DNA of 64,000 nucleotides from Hyaloperonospora brassicae (GCA_947650285.1 CANTFL010001148.1:124001-188000), one strand, 5' to 3'; shown: positions 23,377-36,281, numbered from the stretch's first letter. Notes: a model not told the origin generated them from the letters alone. Made by a program: numbers and translations.

Positions 23377-26165
23377 GCTGTTGATGCCTCTGATTTCTTT
23401 GCAATGTGTCGCTTGTCTGCTCTCTTTTTCCTAGCGACTCGTTTGCAAAGCTCGAGCACCGACAGCAACGTGGGGCTCGACGACGGGCTCGTCGTGGGTC
23501 CCCTTTGTTGAGCGTGTGCAGCTGCTTCCGAGTGCTCGTCACGGGCCCTTGCTCTGGTCTTGTGGTAGCCATTGCAGGATTGTTGGTGCTACTGGGCGTT
23601 GCGTGCTCGACGATTGCACTCCTGGGGAGCTACAGCGCCGACGAGTACTTGCTACTAGGCGCGATTGCCTCGGGGGCGTTTACGCTGGTGATCATCGTGG
23701 CGTTTGCCACGAGTCCCGTTGTAAGGGCACACCCGAATCCTCTGATTGTCAGCAAAAGCTTGGTGGACCTACTGCTGGCTGGGATCTACATGACGGAATA
23801 CTGCGTGACGGAGTTCTCGGAATCGGTCGAGATGCCGTTCCGCATTGCTGCAATCACGCAGGCGCTGCTGATTGCAGGCGAGTTTTGGTTCTTTGCTATT
23901 CCCATCGACATGGTGCAGTCGATTACAAACCCCTTCACGTCGTACACGCACAACTTTAGGGCGTACTGGTTCTACTCGGTGCTCAGTGGCATTGTGTCTG
24001 GACTCGTGCTATGGTCTCTCGGTGATACAGAGGTGGAATGCCTCATGATGGACAACACGAACCCCGACTGCGCGAAAACTACAAAAACCAGCGAGCAGCG
24101 GTTTATCTGGTTCCATCATAATACGGAAATGCCTGGCTTCTTCTGGCATCAGTGGATCCTGTATCACGTGTGCGTCGTGGTGTATTTGCTCTTTGGTCTA
24201 GCCTGCATGGCATACGTGCGCATCCGGCTGCGTCGCGGACTGGAGGAGACGTTTGAAGTGCGACGTCGCGTGCTGTCTAACGGCATGCTCACATGCGCGG
24301 TATTCATCTCATGGTCGTTCTTGACGATCTTTCTCTTTACCATGACGAATACGGCGACAGTAAAGGCCACACTGGGCAAAACCTTGTTCCAAGAGCTTAT
24401 CGACCTCAGCGCGTTTCTGCATGCTTCGCGTGGATGCGTCAACATCATCGTCTGGATTGTGGTCAACGCGCCCTTTTTCCCTTCCTTTTACGCCGAGGGC
24501 TCAGTAGACTCGACACTGCAGTCACCTTACAAGGACGGACTGACAATGCGGGAGTCGTTTTCTACGTGTGGTGATAACAGTTCAGTGTGCACTGAAGGAA
24601 GCGACGTTAAGCGCGATGACTCACAGGATGGATTGATGAACCCACAGCTGAACGTGGCGTTGCGAAAGCAGATGATCCAGATGGCAACAAACGGCATCAT
24701 CGAGTCAGTTCAGCACTATCACCGTATGCGGCGAGCAAATGGGAACAACCACACCTTCCAACTAGACTGGCAGCGATCACCTCAGCGAAGCATGAGGCAG
24801 TTGCTGTCGTCCTTGTCATTCAGCGGAAGTGTGGGCTCGATGACTGTGCCTCCGAGGTCCATGCCGATGTTGCGAGAAATGAGAAATTCGAATGTACGGG
24901 TTGTGGAAGAACCGTGCGGCACTCCGCTCAACATGCGCTTCACGTTCATTCCCATGACGTTGACGGAAATGCAATTCTATGATTTCCAGCCGCGTGTGTT
25001 TGCATCCATTCGCCAACTATACGGTGTCAATGACGTGGAGTACATCTTTGCGTTTCGCACCACGATCAATGAACGGATAAGCGAGGGTCGAAGTGGCGCG
25101 TTTGTGTTCAACACGTGCGATCGCCAGTACTTGGTAAAGAGCACTACGTCGAAAGAAAAGGAGGTGCTGCTCCGATTGCTGCCCACTTACTTGCACTACC
25201 TCAGGTGGAATCCAGAAACGCTTCTGCCTCGCTTTTTCGGCTTCCACGCTATGAAGATGTATGGCCAAATTTTCCATTTCATCGTGATGGGAAACTTTTT
25301 GAGCACGAATGAAGTGATCCACCGCCGATACGATATCAAGGGATCTTGGGTAGACCGCAATGCTCCTGCTTGTGTTCTGGGTGAGAAATATCGCTGCTCG
25401 AAGTGCAACCGGTTCTTTACATTTGGAGGTGCACCGGGGGACCCATGTTTTTTGCCTGGTGAAGAGCATTACCCTGACATCACGCTACGAGACAACGATC
25501 TGAAGAAACGGTTGAAGCTGGAGCCGGACCTGGCGGTACAGCTGATGAAGCAGCTTACCCGTGATAGCAATTACCTCGCCAGCGCCGGTATCATGGACTA
25601 CAGTCTTTTGATCGGCACGCATTACTCGCATTTTACCATCACGACAGAAAATGAGAGAGGACTTTCGCGTCGAAAATCGGTGGAGCTTAGTGTGCACTGT
25701 CGTGAGCAAAAGCCTGATGCAACTGTGCTGTCTGACCTCCACGGTAATCCTCGTTCCGCGAATGAAGACGGAGTCGTACTAGAGAGCGCAAGACTGTCCG
25801 ATTCTGCGGACGAATCCACGGGATCGCGTCTGTCCGACACATCACAAGGCCCGCATTCCGCCGAGCGTGCAGCGTACCGTAAGACTCACGCATACCGCGC
25901 ACACCAAGTTGCGGGACCGAGCAAGTACTATTTCGGCCTCGTGGACATCTTGCAGGAGTGGACAGTTGCAAAGCAGATTGAGCATGCTTACAAGGTGCGT
26001 GTTTTACGCAAGTCGCGAGACGGTGTTTCGGCAATCCCGCCAAAGCCTTATGCTCGTCGCTTCCAGCGCAAAATGAAGCAGCTGTTCATCACGATGCCGA
26101 TGCGTTCGCTTGAGTCTTTTGATGACGACGACGTCCCCAACGGGGCACATACCTATCAAGTGTAA
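23165..26165 (+). CDS. GPCR-PIPK: seven-TM receptor fused to PIP kinase, 928 aa
   Basis: Two exons, 23165-23220 and 23435-26165, phase 2, 929 codons including the stop. The large frame itself lacks an ATG before the first membrane helix. The short first exon (MGRLPPASESDALLRGRHG) supplies it through a GTGCGT donor and a CCTAG acceptor. Residues of about 55-385 contain seven hydrophobic helices. A linker follows, then a type I/II-like phosphatidylinositol-phosphate kinase domain from about residue 518, with YDIKGSW near 652, IMDYSLLIGTH near 737 and a FGLVDILQEW segment near the end. This combination is the GPCR-PIPK (GK) family described in Phytophthora and some amoebae, thought to link extracellular signals to phosphoinositide production at membranes. 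A TC microsatellite fills most of the intron. Ligand unknown. Confidence 0.93.
23255..23373. repeat. (TC)n-rich microsatellite inside the GPCR-PIPK intron
   Basis: Imperfect TC/TATC/CCTC repeats end in an uninterrupted TC run of about 40 bp. They lie between the donor at 23221 and the acceptor at 23434 and form a long polypyrimidine stretch. They also produce spurious Leu/Ser-repeat frames on the plus strand. Confidence 0.95.
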
Positions 26166-27700
26166 ACTTTCTGTATGGAGAAACAAGCTGGTACATACTG
26201 CTCATCTGCTTGGTAGATGCAAGCGTTTGTCGACCAAATAAACTCGCGGCGGAGATGAAACGTCATGAACGTATCGGGGAACGAGGATGCAATGTACACC
26301 GCGATGCTCGATACCTTTGTATCTACTTACGATACTTTTGTGAGCTCTTCTCTGTCGAAGAAGTCATTGTTTGCCGACGCCTGTCGTCGTCGAAAATGAC
26401 GACGTTGTGTGCACCGGATCGCTGGGTACTTCTGGTACACTGCAGGGCGTCGTCGAATGACGAATTTTCGCGACCGTTCTTGACATTGGTCATGATGGGA
26501 GCCACATCTGTAGCGCCAATCGCATAGTAGAGTGAGCTCTTCGGATCTGTGTTGGACATTGTGGGGGCGAAATTGTGGGGCCTTGCGTACCGCTTGATGT
26601 GTGACATCGTGGCGACACTTTGTCATCACTTCTACTGACACTGTGTGCACTCGCTCGTCGTCCAAACTTTTCAGCCTCAATGTGACGTTACCGAGATTTT
26701 TTGAGGATGAATGACCGATTCGAAGTGTTGGCTTGCCAAGTTTTCTTGATCCTGTGACGATCTGCGATAGAGGGAGGTAGTGCTAGAGGGCGTGAGCATG
26801 GTGCCGTGCTCAGATAACTTTCAGTAATGAGCCGCTGCGTTTCGAGTGGCATAGCTTCGCGTGATTTCTAGCTTCGGCTGCGAGAAACCTCATGACGAGG
26901 CACCACGAGCTCGCATCGGTGTCACGAGAAGAGCAAGATATGATTGTGAAGCTGCAAGCTGTTACTCGGCCTTGTTGCAGGTATCTGCTACGAATAGCAA
27001 CGCTATCGGAAAACAACAAGCATGCATGGAATCATGCCTGGACCATTTTCCAGTCTCAATCTCGTTGTTGATGTGCCAGGTGCTTCATGCATGGTGAGCC
27101 ACAAGCCGAGTTTGTCCCGTCGTGCCCCATGATTTGCGCCTTGCTTCGTTGCGGCAAGGCTGTTCGCTGCTACATGAGAAACGGCGACGATGGAGAACGA
27201 CGAAATGGTGAAGGCTTTGCTGCACGTACGATACGTCGGGCTTGATAGCGAAAGCAGCAGGCTAACATGACTCGACAGACTTTCTACATTGTGCATCGTG
27301 TGATGCGTACGTGTGCGGCACACTTTCATCTCAGCATGTGTCTTGAGCACGAGTCCTCTCCAATTTTGTACAGAAGTGGTAGCCGATGGTTTAGAGCTGA
27401 GAGGGACGTTACCCATCGACCACCTTCCAATTGCGCTGCATTCCTCAGATGATCTTTGTCTTCTCTGGTGTACCAAAACCGTGAAGTGAGTGCAGGTGAC
27501 ACCCATTGCAGCGCCGCTGTAGAGCTTAGGATAAATACCCCCTGTTTCCTTGCAGAAGCGGGGCGCGTCGAGTAGAAGATCTCTTATGGCCACATTGTGC
27601 CGATGATGGATGCAGCAGCATTGACAATAAGGCAGCTGATGAAGCTTGCAGGCAGCATGAGGAAGAACGTATGAATCCACTACGCACAGCAAGCAACAGG
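26166..27700. other. Intergenic; one possible small spliced gene not resolved
   Basis: No gene can be modelled. Plus-strand segments at about 26892-26985 (MTRHHELASVSREEQD), 27200-27232 (MENDEMVKALLH) and 27355-27478 (TEVVADGLELRGTLPIDHLP) have coding-like composition. The last ends at a GTGAGT donor whose acceptor would lead to a stop at 27567. A 240-codon minus-strand frame over the same area starts at GTG and overlaps the RING gene's end. Neither strand shows a known domain. Confidence 0.3.
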
Positions 27701-29528
27701 TCAGTAATCGATGACTTCGAGCCACTGCAATGACCAGGTATAACGTACATGTTCCTGTTGAAGTATCTGATCGATTCTAGGCAGCGGAAACCCAAAAACC
27801 TTCTTGGCCTCCCCAGCAACTGAAGCAACACGGACGCACAAATACTTGGTCAGCCATCGTATACTTTCCGGTGCGTACCATGCTCCAGACATACTCGTGG
27901 CGATAGCGTCTTGCTTGCAAAGTGGGCAGCGTCCACTGCGGCCTTCAAGCCACGGGTTGATGCAGTCCACGTGGAAAAAGTGCTGACAAGGAAGGACTTT
28001 CACGTCCGCCCCGTCCTCGAAATCGTCCAAACAGATTGAACAAGTTTCGGCATCCGGGTCAGTGGAGCTCTGGTAAGTACTTTCGTCCGCGGTCAGCTTG
28101 TTTTCTTGTTCTGTGCGTTCTCGTTTCTCCCCGATGAGCAAACTGCCACCACTTGACACAGTCTGCGTCATTTCGTATGAGCTCGCACTTGCAGTGGCAG
28201 TCACTACAACAGAGGCGCTGCCCAATTGCGGATGGCTGTCACAACCATGAGCTGCGTTTTCGATTGCAGTGAATGGAATGTGATCTACCACGAATTGACT
28301 TTCCAGCAGGTGTTCGAGCAGAGTGCGTTGCATGTTGCGCTCATACTTAGCGACCGGCAGTTGCTTCGCGACACGAGATCGCCGAGTCTTTCCAACCCAC
28401 TGGAAAATCACCGACGAAAGCAAGCTCAGCCCACTTGAGAACGCGCAGACAATGGAAATAAGAAAAATGTAGGCAATCACGCGCTTTAGCAAGCGATTCG
28501 ACGTTGACGCTTGCGGCACTGCATTCATCACAACCACAAGAACAAACAACCGTCCGTCAACCACACAGTCCATTGCGAACAACCTCCCACCTGCCTTCTA
28601 CCACGACATATCGTCAACTTACGTTCGCCGTTGACATCAATCGATACCCGTAGTGGATCCCACGGAACCGCGCGACTCATGGCATCGAGCAGCCACTCGC
28701 CGGATGTGTACGAGATGAACACTGATGGGATGCGAATCCCACTGGCCACGTCATCTTTCATCATGATAATATGATACGGAGGTCTATTGCAGCAGCAGCA
28801 GCAGCGGCATCAACCAGCAATAACAGCGTCACATTCACCACAAGAAACACACGCTCGATGCAGCAGCACACGACACCATTCTTACTCGTGTCGAAGCTCA
28901 CTGTCCATCACCACCACGGCAGCTGCGAGCGCACGTTCAGCGTGCCACACTTTCTGCACAAAGTTACACTCCCCACGGAGCACGAGCGCCACTTTTCCCG
29001 TCAAGTTCTGGCCACGCAGCGGCGCACAAGCTGTGAACGGCACCACTGCATTGGAAAACGACCACAGCGAGCGACGTCAGCGCCGACGACCAGCCCACTG
29101 CCTCTGTCAGCAGAGCAGTAAGTACCTGGTACAATGGGAACGTCCCGTAGTCTGCCAGCTTCCAGCAGCGTACCATTCGTGAACTCGCTGGACCTGAGTC
29201 GGGGGACAAGTTGTTTGCATGGCAGTTCGATACAGCACAGAAAAGGGGCGTGCATGGTCCATGTCACGTACACATGAGTCAGCAGTCGACAGACGGGGCT
29301 GTGATTGATTGCATTGGGAAGACAAGCACAACACATTCTCAGTTGTAACCACAGCGTAACCCCACGAGGCAGTGAGTAGTACCCCATCACCCACCCACCC
29401 ACCGACCACACTAACACCCACACGACGCAATCGTGTCGCGAGTCGTACCTCTCGATCACCAGTGAAGTTACAAAGGACGCAAATGGTACATGCGCAACTG
29501 CCAGAAGCAGTGACCGCGCGCGACGCAT
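27701..29528 (-). CDS. PA-TM-RING-type E3 ubiquitin ligase, 428 aa, five exons
   Basis: Exons: 29528-29449, 29193-29126, 29045-28886, 28783-28623 and 28518-27701. Every phase agrees (429 codons with stop). The protein starts with a signal peptide (MRRARSLLLAVAHVPFASFV). A protease-associated domain follows at about 45-150, with LTGKVALVLRGECNFVQK, AAVVVMDS and ASGIRIPSVFISYTSGE. Next is one membrane helix at about 170-197, a cytosolic linker, and a RING-H2 finger with ligands Cys316, Cys319, Cys334, His336, His339, Cys342, Cys354 and Cys357. This is the RNF13/GRAIL layout: the PA domain sits in the endosomal lumen and captures cargo, while the RING recruits an E2. A CAG-rich repeat lies in intron 3. 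Only the C-terminal exon is obvious without splicing. Confidence 0.88.
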
Positions 29529-30831
29529 GGGCTCTAGGACGGCAAACAGAGCTGACAGGATGCAATGACTTGGGTTCACTATGCAGCCGTCTTCTCGCGT
29601 CATGTACACTGACTGCAGTTAGGTTACGTGCAGGTCGTGAGGTGGTCCACATCAAGGACTCGGATCGAAGGTGTAACCTCAGCCAGCAAAGATCGCTCGA
29701 TTAGTAGCCCCTCTCAGCTCGTGACGACCATCGAATCGACTGCCGCATTGGTGTCCACGAGTCGCGAAGGTGGGAGACATAACAAGCACAGGCGTCGACA
29801 TATCCACTGTCTACGTGTGTAATGATGTACTGTAGTCACGCGTGTATCGCCGTGTGTATGTGTATGTGTATGCGTAAGTGTGTGTGTGTGTGTGTGTGCA
29901 TCTATTCACTGGACGGAGGAGAGCCTCGGAGGCTCTCCGCTAGAAGTGCCTTTGCCTCCTTCAGCCCCCGAGAGGCAGTCGACGAGCTCGTCGTTGCGCA
30001 CGATACGCCCGTCCTACAGCGAGTGTTCTTCACGATGGTCCTTCAGGGTTTTTATCCCGTAGCATTGGGACAAAGAAGTATGTGCGGCCATACATTGTAC
30101 GTGTTCTTCGAGTTGCGAGTAGCTACGTGACGTTGTCGTACGGATTCAAAAGAGCTCGCGCCTCGGGGTCGAGACAGCCTCGACGTGGATCAACCAGCCA
30201 CTGACAGACCCATAGCTTTTGCTGGTTACGTGCTCGTTATTTGACGGCCCGATCGGTGGCGGTCTAGTGGCCACTGAGTGTCCTAACAGGCAGAGCTCCC
30301 TCTCCATGTCGTCGTCTACCGCAACATTGTCGTCTGCGCGATGACAGTGCAATCGACTGCTAGTTTTTTGCTGTGTCGTTGCAAAGACTTTGTCTCGTGA
30401 TAGTGTCGATGCACGGAGGTCCATCCACGCCACGCTGTTGGCAGTGGTGTGGGTCAGATACACAGCTCCTGGTATCGCGCGTGATGGATATCGGGTGTGT
30501 CATGATCAGTAGGGAACGTGTGGTATCATTACGATCTGAAAAAGCGGCTTCACCACACTCGCACCTACATCCGTCCCTACAGTGACGTAGGGTAATGGTG
30601 ATGTCGTGTTCATGAATGGTCGGAGCCATTGCGTGTCTAGCAATCGACAACAGAGTCACTTGGTATCCATCCGTGGCGAACGACATCGCATATTGCAAGA
30701 CCCCGAGTGGTGGTGCTTGACTTGGCCCAGATGGCAACAGGCTTCCGAATAAAGCTGCGAGGAACAAAAGAAAGTGGGAACCGAGTGTTATTATAGACGC
30801 TACCTGCCCCTTGTCAATGGAAAGCCAGAGC
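29529..30831. other. Intergenic, no gene modelled
   Basis: Contains a GT microsatellite (29877-29899) and short open frames on both strands without domains. On the minus strand a good acceptor near 30758 (polypyrimidine, then CGCAG) precedes a coding-like 170-bp stretch (LFGSLLPSGPSQAPPLG). It lies just past the CCT-alpha stop and may be a chance or cryptic exon. Confidence 0.4.
29877..29899. repeat. (GT)n microsatellite
   Basis: A short perfect GT run preceded by imperfect GTGTAT units. Confidence 0.9.
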
Positions 30832-32585
30832 CTACTGCTGAGGCTCTTCCTTCGGGTTGAGCTTGATCAGGTCGTCGATTCGCAGAATCGTGATAGCAGC
30901 CTCAGTCGCAAAACGCAGACTCTTGATCTTGCTGATAGCAGGCTCCACGACACCAGCTTCCAGATTGTTGCGCACGCTGCCCTCGAGCAGATCCAAGCCC
31001 GAGAAACGCAGATCGGACTTCGAAACGTCGCTCTGCGATGTGTTGTGGTGCGCACGGAGACGTGCGACCAATTCCGACGCGTCCTTGGCCGCATTCACTG
31101 CCAATGTCTTCGGAATGACCAACAGCGCGTCGGCAAACTCAGCGATGGCTAGCTGCTCTCGGGAGCCCAGCGTCGTGGCAAAGTTTTCGAGGTAGATCGA
31201 CAGAGCTGCTTCCACAGCGCCACCACCAGCAACAAGCTGGTTGCTCTCGAGCATGCGCTTCACCACCATGAACGCATCATGCATGGAGCGGTCCATCTCG
31301 TCAAGCATGTTCTCATTGGCACCACGTAGCACCACCGTCGTGGCCTGACGCGTTTTGCAGCCCTTGAAGTAGATCAGCTCACCATCGCCGACGCGCTCCT
31401 CGCTAACTTCCTGCGCCTCGCCGAGCGTCAAGGGGTCAAACGTTTCATCCCCTTCCATGTCGGCAAGCGTGAGTACAACCTGTCCACCAGTAGCCTTGGC
31501 AATACGCTGCAAGTCTTCTTTCTTGCAGCGACGCACACCCATGCAGTCTGACTCGACAAAGTACTTGAGACATAGATCATCAATGCCCTTCGTGGTCAGA
31601 ATCACGTTGGCACCAGCATCGATCATTTTATGAATCTTCTCCTTGGTAATGTCGATCTCGCGTTGACGGATTTTCTCTAGCTCATTCGGGTCGTTGACCA
31701 CCACTTGCACACCCATCTGCATACGATGACGCTGCAAGTCAAAGTCCAATAGCGCAATCTTGGCATTCTTGATGTACGTCGGCATCTGCTGCGACGCTTT
31801 GGTGCAATTTAGAGCAAAGCCGTCCACCAACTGCGTCTCTAACGCGCTTTTTCCATGTGCCTTGAGCACATTGATCGAACTCACTGGGTACTTTGCCTTC
31901 ACTTTGCCCTTAGCCCCTTCCTGCTCCACCTTTATCGACGACACAGCGTCGACCACCAGATTTGCAAAGAACTCGCTCTCCGGACCGAGAATCTTTGACG
32001 ACATGCACGTCTTTGCAGCATTGACGAGACACTCGCGTCCGATCGAGTCCACTGGCACGCTCAGGTTCTCTTTAATGTACTTGACGGCTTCCCGCATAGC
32101 GAGACGGTATCCTGCGATAATAGACGTCGGGTGGATCTTGTTCTTTACCAGCTCGTTGGCTCGCTGCCACACACAAAAAGCAAACGCACCACACCACACC
32201 ACAGTACCGATCAGCAAGATACATGACACGACCCCCTCTCTCTTCTCCGTCTTCAGCAAATAGCGCGTCCACGCACCTTTAGCAGCTCTGCCGCAATGAT
32301 CACGACGGACGTCGTGCCGTCACCCACCTCCTGGTCCTGGAGACCAGCGAGCTCCACCAGGACCTTGCCCGCAGGCTGCTCCACCTCCAGCTGCTTGAGG
32401 ATCGTCGCACCGTCGTTCGTGATCGTCACGTCGCCAATGTCGTCCACGAGCATCTTGTCCAGTCCCACGGGCCCCAGCGAACTCTTGACAATGTTTGCGA
32501 TCGCGACAGCGGCCGTCACGTTCTGCTCGCGGATGTCTTTGCCCGACGTGCGTGTGCCATCGACCACCAAATCTGCCGTCTCCAT
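30832..32585 (-). CDS. TCP1: T-complex protein 1 subunit alpha (CCT1/TCP1), 546 aa
   Basis: Two exons: 32585-32277 (103 codons) and 32163-30832 (444 codons with stop), phase 0. Length fits the family (about 545-560). Group II chaperonin motifs are present: NDGATIL (57-63), the ATP-binding GDGTTS (88-93), and the late [10 protein letters not shown]. Blocks specific to the alpha subunit are also seen, including [39 protein letters not shown], and the C-terminal [18 protein letters not shown]. It is one of eight subunits of the cytosolic TRiC ring that folds actin and tubulin. ATG at 32585 gives the usual short N-terminus before [10 protein letters not shown]. The gene is head-to-head with the condensin gene. 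Confidence 0.97.
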
Positions 32586-32875
32586 CGTCAGCCACTCACG
32601 CAACCAGTCAGTCAGTCAATGAGTCAGTCAGTCACTCGGTCGGTCACTCGGTCGGTCACTCGGTCGGTTGGTCTGCCAGTCGCTCTTGCGCGCGCGTCCA
32701 AGCAATCAGGTGGGGGACTCAACTCTTTGTGTGCCGACTATGTGGTGGATCGCGCGGTCCGAGCGGACGAGTCACTCGCGCGGGAGCCCGCTTTGCCCGC
32801 GCACTCCCTCGTTCGAATGACTGACCTTCACTCTTGTCCGCACGCATTCACTCTTGTCCGCACGCTGCCTTGCAC
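32586..32875. promoter_or_regulatory. Probable bidirectional promoter with GTCA/GGTC repeats, CCT-alpha / condensin G2
   Basis: 290 bp between divergent starts. From 32605 to about 32680 it consists of GTCAGTCAGTCA and ACTCGGTCGGTC repeat units. Near the condensin start a 19-bp word (TTCACTCTTGTCCGCACGC) occurs twice in tandem (32827 and 32847). No TATA box was seen. Confidence 0.45.
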
Positions 32876-35800
32876 ATGACGACGCCCCTAGCGGCCGCGA
32901 TCGTCGCGCTCCAACGCGGAGACGCGCGTCCGCTCGCCGCAGCGATGGCGCAGCACCGCAGACCGTCGAGTCACAAGCGGCGCACGAACAAGAGCACGAA
33001 TCACCACCAGCAGCAGCAGCAGCAGCCGAGCGACGAGACGCAGGACGCGGCCGACGACCGCGACGACGTGCGCGCGCTGACTCGCGACCAGTTGCGGGCG
33101 TTCTATCCCGCCGCCGTCGAGCTCGTGGCCCCGCGCGACGACGTCGTCGTCGACCACGAGGACGACGCGCGACGACTGGAGGCCCGAAAGTGCATTGCCG
33201 AGTTCACGACAGTGCTCGTCGAGACGCCGAGCGCGTCGATTGACAAGCACGAGGTCTTTGCGGTGGCGCAAGAGCTGCACGACCAGCTGATGCGGCTCCG
33301 GGGTGACGCTGTGCGCGTGGCCGCTGCGCAAGAAGCCATCTCGCTGCTCTGCGAAGCCTGTTGGAAGCACAACTTTTGCGGCCGCGCGCACTCGCTCGTG
33401 ACGCAGCTGTTTCCGTACTTGATTGTCCGCAGCTACCAGTCGGCAGCGACGGAGCGCTTCCAGTCAAAGCACCACCCGATTCGACGGCTGTTTGCGGTGA
33501 AAGAGGCGCTGCCGTTGCTGGACTTTGACGACGATAGCAGCGGACTCTTGCGCGACATTCTACTGCGCTGTTTCATCCAGCCAACGTTCTTCCGGTCGCC
33601 GGATGCCGTGCCGTTCTTGAGCTTTTCGTTCACGCTGCACGTGCCGTTTGTCGACGATATCAACGAGACGATCCGGAACCAGATCCCGAACCAACGCAAC
33701 TCGATCCTGGTGAAATACGGCAGTATCTACTTTCAGGTAGCGGTTTTGGGACTGCGTCGACACTTGTGGCTGCTAGAGACGATGCACGTAAGGCCGAGAT
33801 GATTGACGTATGCTGTGATGTACTGCGCTGTGCGGTGGTGATGATGGTTGTAGGCTTGGGCGGGAAGCAAGGGAGCTTTTCGAGCAAAGATTGAGGAAGA
33901 GTGTATCCAGCGATACGTGCGGGACGCGGTTCATGCGAGCAGCACATCGCTGTTCCATGCTGTCCGCACAGTGCTGCAGATTTTCTTTGACAACAAACGC
34001 CACCAAGGCGTTGACGAGATGCTCTATCGTGTCTGTAGCCCTATTCTGTGGCGTGGTGTGAAAGCCCCGAACGACTCCGTTCGACGCCAAGCGGCTATTT
34101 TGCTGTTCGACAACTTTCCTCTGCGTGATCCAGCGTTTAACAATGAGATGATGGACGTGACTCTCCAGAAACAGTTTGACACGTTTGACGAGTTGCTCGG
34201 GGATTCTCATCCAGCGCTGCGAGTGGCAGCGATTGAAGGTGTGTCTAAGGTTCTCTCGGTGTACTGGGAGCTGCTTCCAGCTGAGACGATCCAGCGCTTC
34301 GTCGTGAAGCTTGTAGTGGACCTTGTGAACGATGCGTCTTCGAGCACTGTTCGTGCAGCTGTGTTTGAAGGTGTTCGATTCATCTTGGATAATCATAACT
34401 CACACTCCATTCTGAAGCCGCTGCTACCCATGGTAAGCTTGTTTCGTTGCTGAGATGGATGGCTGAAGCTGAACTAATGCGTTGCTGCGTACCTTACAGC
34501 TAGCACCACTGATCAATGACCGCAACGAGAAAGTCCGAGCTGAGTTTGGTGCACTGCTCGTTCGAATCAAGAGCATCCGAAACTTGCACTTCTACGACGT
34601 AGTTCCAGTAGACGACTTACTTGGCCGCATGACTATGGACCGCGATCGGCCTCTCGCGTGCAAGCAACTTGTGTCGTTGTTTTTGAATTCGTACTTTCCG
34701 CAAAGCGTGGGCGGATCCTCGCAAGTGGCCCGATGTCTGTCTCTGGTGAGAAAGAACCCGGAGGCTGCCATGGTGTTCTACGCGAACGCTGTTGAGCACG
34801 TGTCGGTCGGATCGGTCTGCAAGTTGGCTGCCCTTTTGCTTCGTTGCTCGCTGAACTTTGTGTCGCGGCGTCTGAAACAGCCTCAGGGATCTGAGGAAGA
34901 AGACGAGGAAGACGAAGACGAGGAAGAAGGTTTTAGTGCTGTTGGCCAAGTCGTCGTGCTCGAGGTAATTGGCAGCCTCCTGAAGAGTGTGCACGGGAAA
35001 GTGATGAGCGACGATCGATACTCTGAGTGCAAGAGCTTCCTGCGCGAGCAGCTGAACGTCGAGACACTTGAAGCGCTTCTTCTTGCTTACAGCGAAGACC
35101 GTCCTTACGACCAGGAAGCCCTCAGTTCCATTTGGCGAATAATTGGCTATCTGGGTGATCTGTCCGGGGGCGTCTTGGCCGAGCGTTTGGTCGTGAACCT
35201 CATGCAGATGAACGAGAACTCTAACAAAAAGCTGTTGGAGTCGATGATTGATTGCATGGTTCAATGGGAGCAGCTTCCCTTCTTGACATCGCAACTGGCA
35301 TCGTTCCTCGATGAGTGGCGGATGAACAAGTTCCAATCCGGCACGGTGGTTGGCTCGAAGAGAAAGCAGACCAAAAAGTCGGAAGGTACGCTAAACCCGG
35401 TCGTCGTGCTCGGTGCGATCGAGTACATTGCTCAGCTATCGACTGTGAAAAGTCTCGTTACGCACGTCCGTCCAATAGTTGAGGCGCTCGAGAAATGCAT
35501 GGAGCCGATTATTGAGTTCAATGTCGACGAAGTTGGAGAAGCGTACAAAGCCAACCCGTTTGGCTTTATTCGGTTGGTGGAAGTGTACGCAAAGGTTCTG
35601 GTGATGGCTGAGTGCGCGCACGTGAACGACGAGACTCTGTTGCTGGCAGAAAAGTCACTGCGACGGGCGAAAACGCTGGACGGGATTTGCGACTTGCAAC
35701 CGTCCGAGTTCTTCACACCACCCAAGTCGCTCAGCTCGTTGTTTGCCTGGCTGGCTCAGCTCATGCTTGGCTTGCGCAAGGCGGTGGAGTCGATGGAGCA

Positions 35801-36281
35801 GGCGGCTCACGGAAAGAAGCGTCGACGAGGCAAAAACACCGAAGCCACGCAGCTCTCCCATCATCAAGAGCTCCTTAGCCGCTGGCGTAATTTGTTCACG
35901 CTCGTGTCGCTACTCTCAGCAGAGTGTGTGGCGTTTGCTCTCGAGCGGACCCATTGGTTGCAGAACGGCCCTACCGCCGACTTTGTCGATGCTTACGTGG
36001 ACACCATGTGCGATACACTACGAGACATGGAGCCGTTCGAACGGCCTGCGTTCTACCAAGCCGGTCAGCTCGTGCATTTGCTGGAGAAGGCTCGAGTAAA
36101 GGCTGCCAAATCGACGAAGGCTCAAGCAGCAAGTCTGGTTCCATCTCTCGAGCACTGGGTCAAGACACTACAGCAGGCGTTGGAAAGCACGCACGAGAAG
36201 GACCGCGAAAAGTGCGACGATCTATGGCCAGCCGTCAGTGCTTCCTTTGTGAGCATTGCGTCGAGTGGAGGCATCAGCTGA
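32876..36281 (+). CDS. NCAPG2: Condensin-II complex subunit G2-like HEAT protein, 1090 aa
   Basis: Three exons: 32876-33787, 33854-34432 and 34500-36281, all phase 0, 1091 codons with stop. The protein is an extended HEAT-type helical repeat. Blocks typical of CAP-G2 are visible around the first join and in exon 2: AWAGSKGAFRAK, SVRRQAAILLFDNFPLRD, SHPALRVAAIEGVSKVLSVY, DASSSTVRAAVFEGVRFILD, then LINDRNEKVRAEFGALLVRI in exon 3. It would act in condensin II on mitotic chromosome axes. The N-terminus has a Gln/His-rich low-complexity stretch and there is an acidic run near 34895-34930. ATG at 32834 is an alternative start 14 codons upstream, but it lies in the small tandem repeat. Confidence 0.85.

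Noticed and set aside
27003..27725. 240-codon minus-strand frame overlapping the RING gene end
   Set aside because: It starts at GTG, overlaps the RING gene's last codons in another frame, and has no domain.
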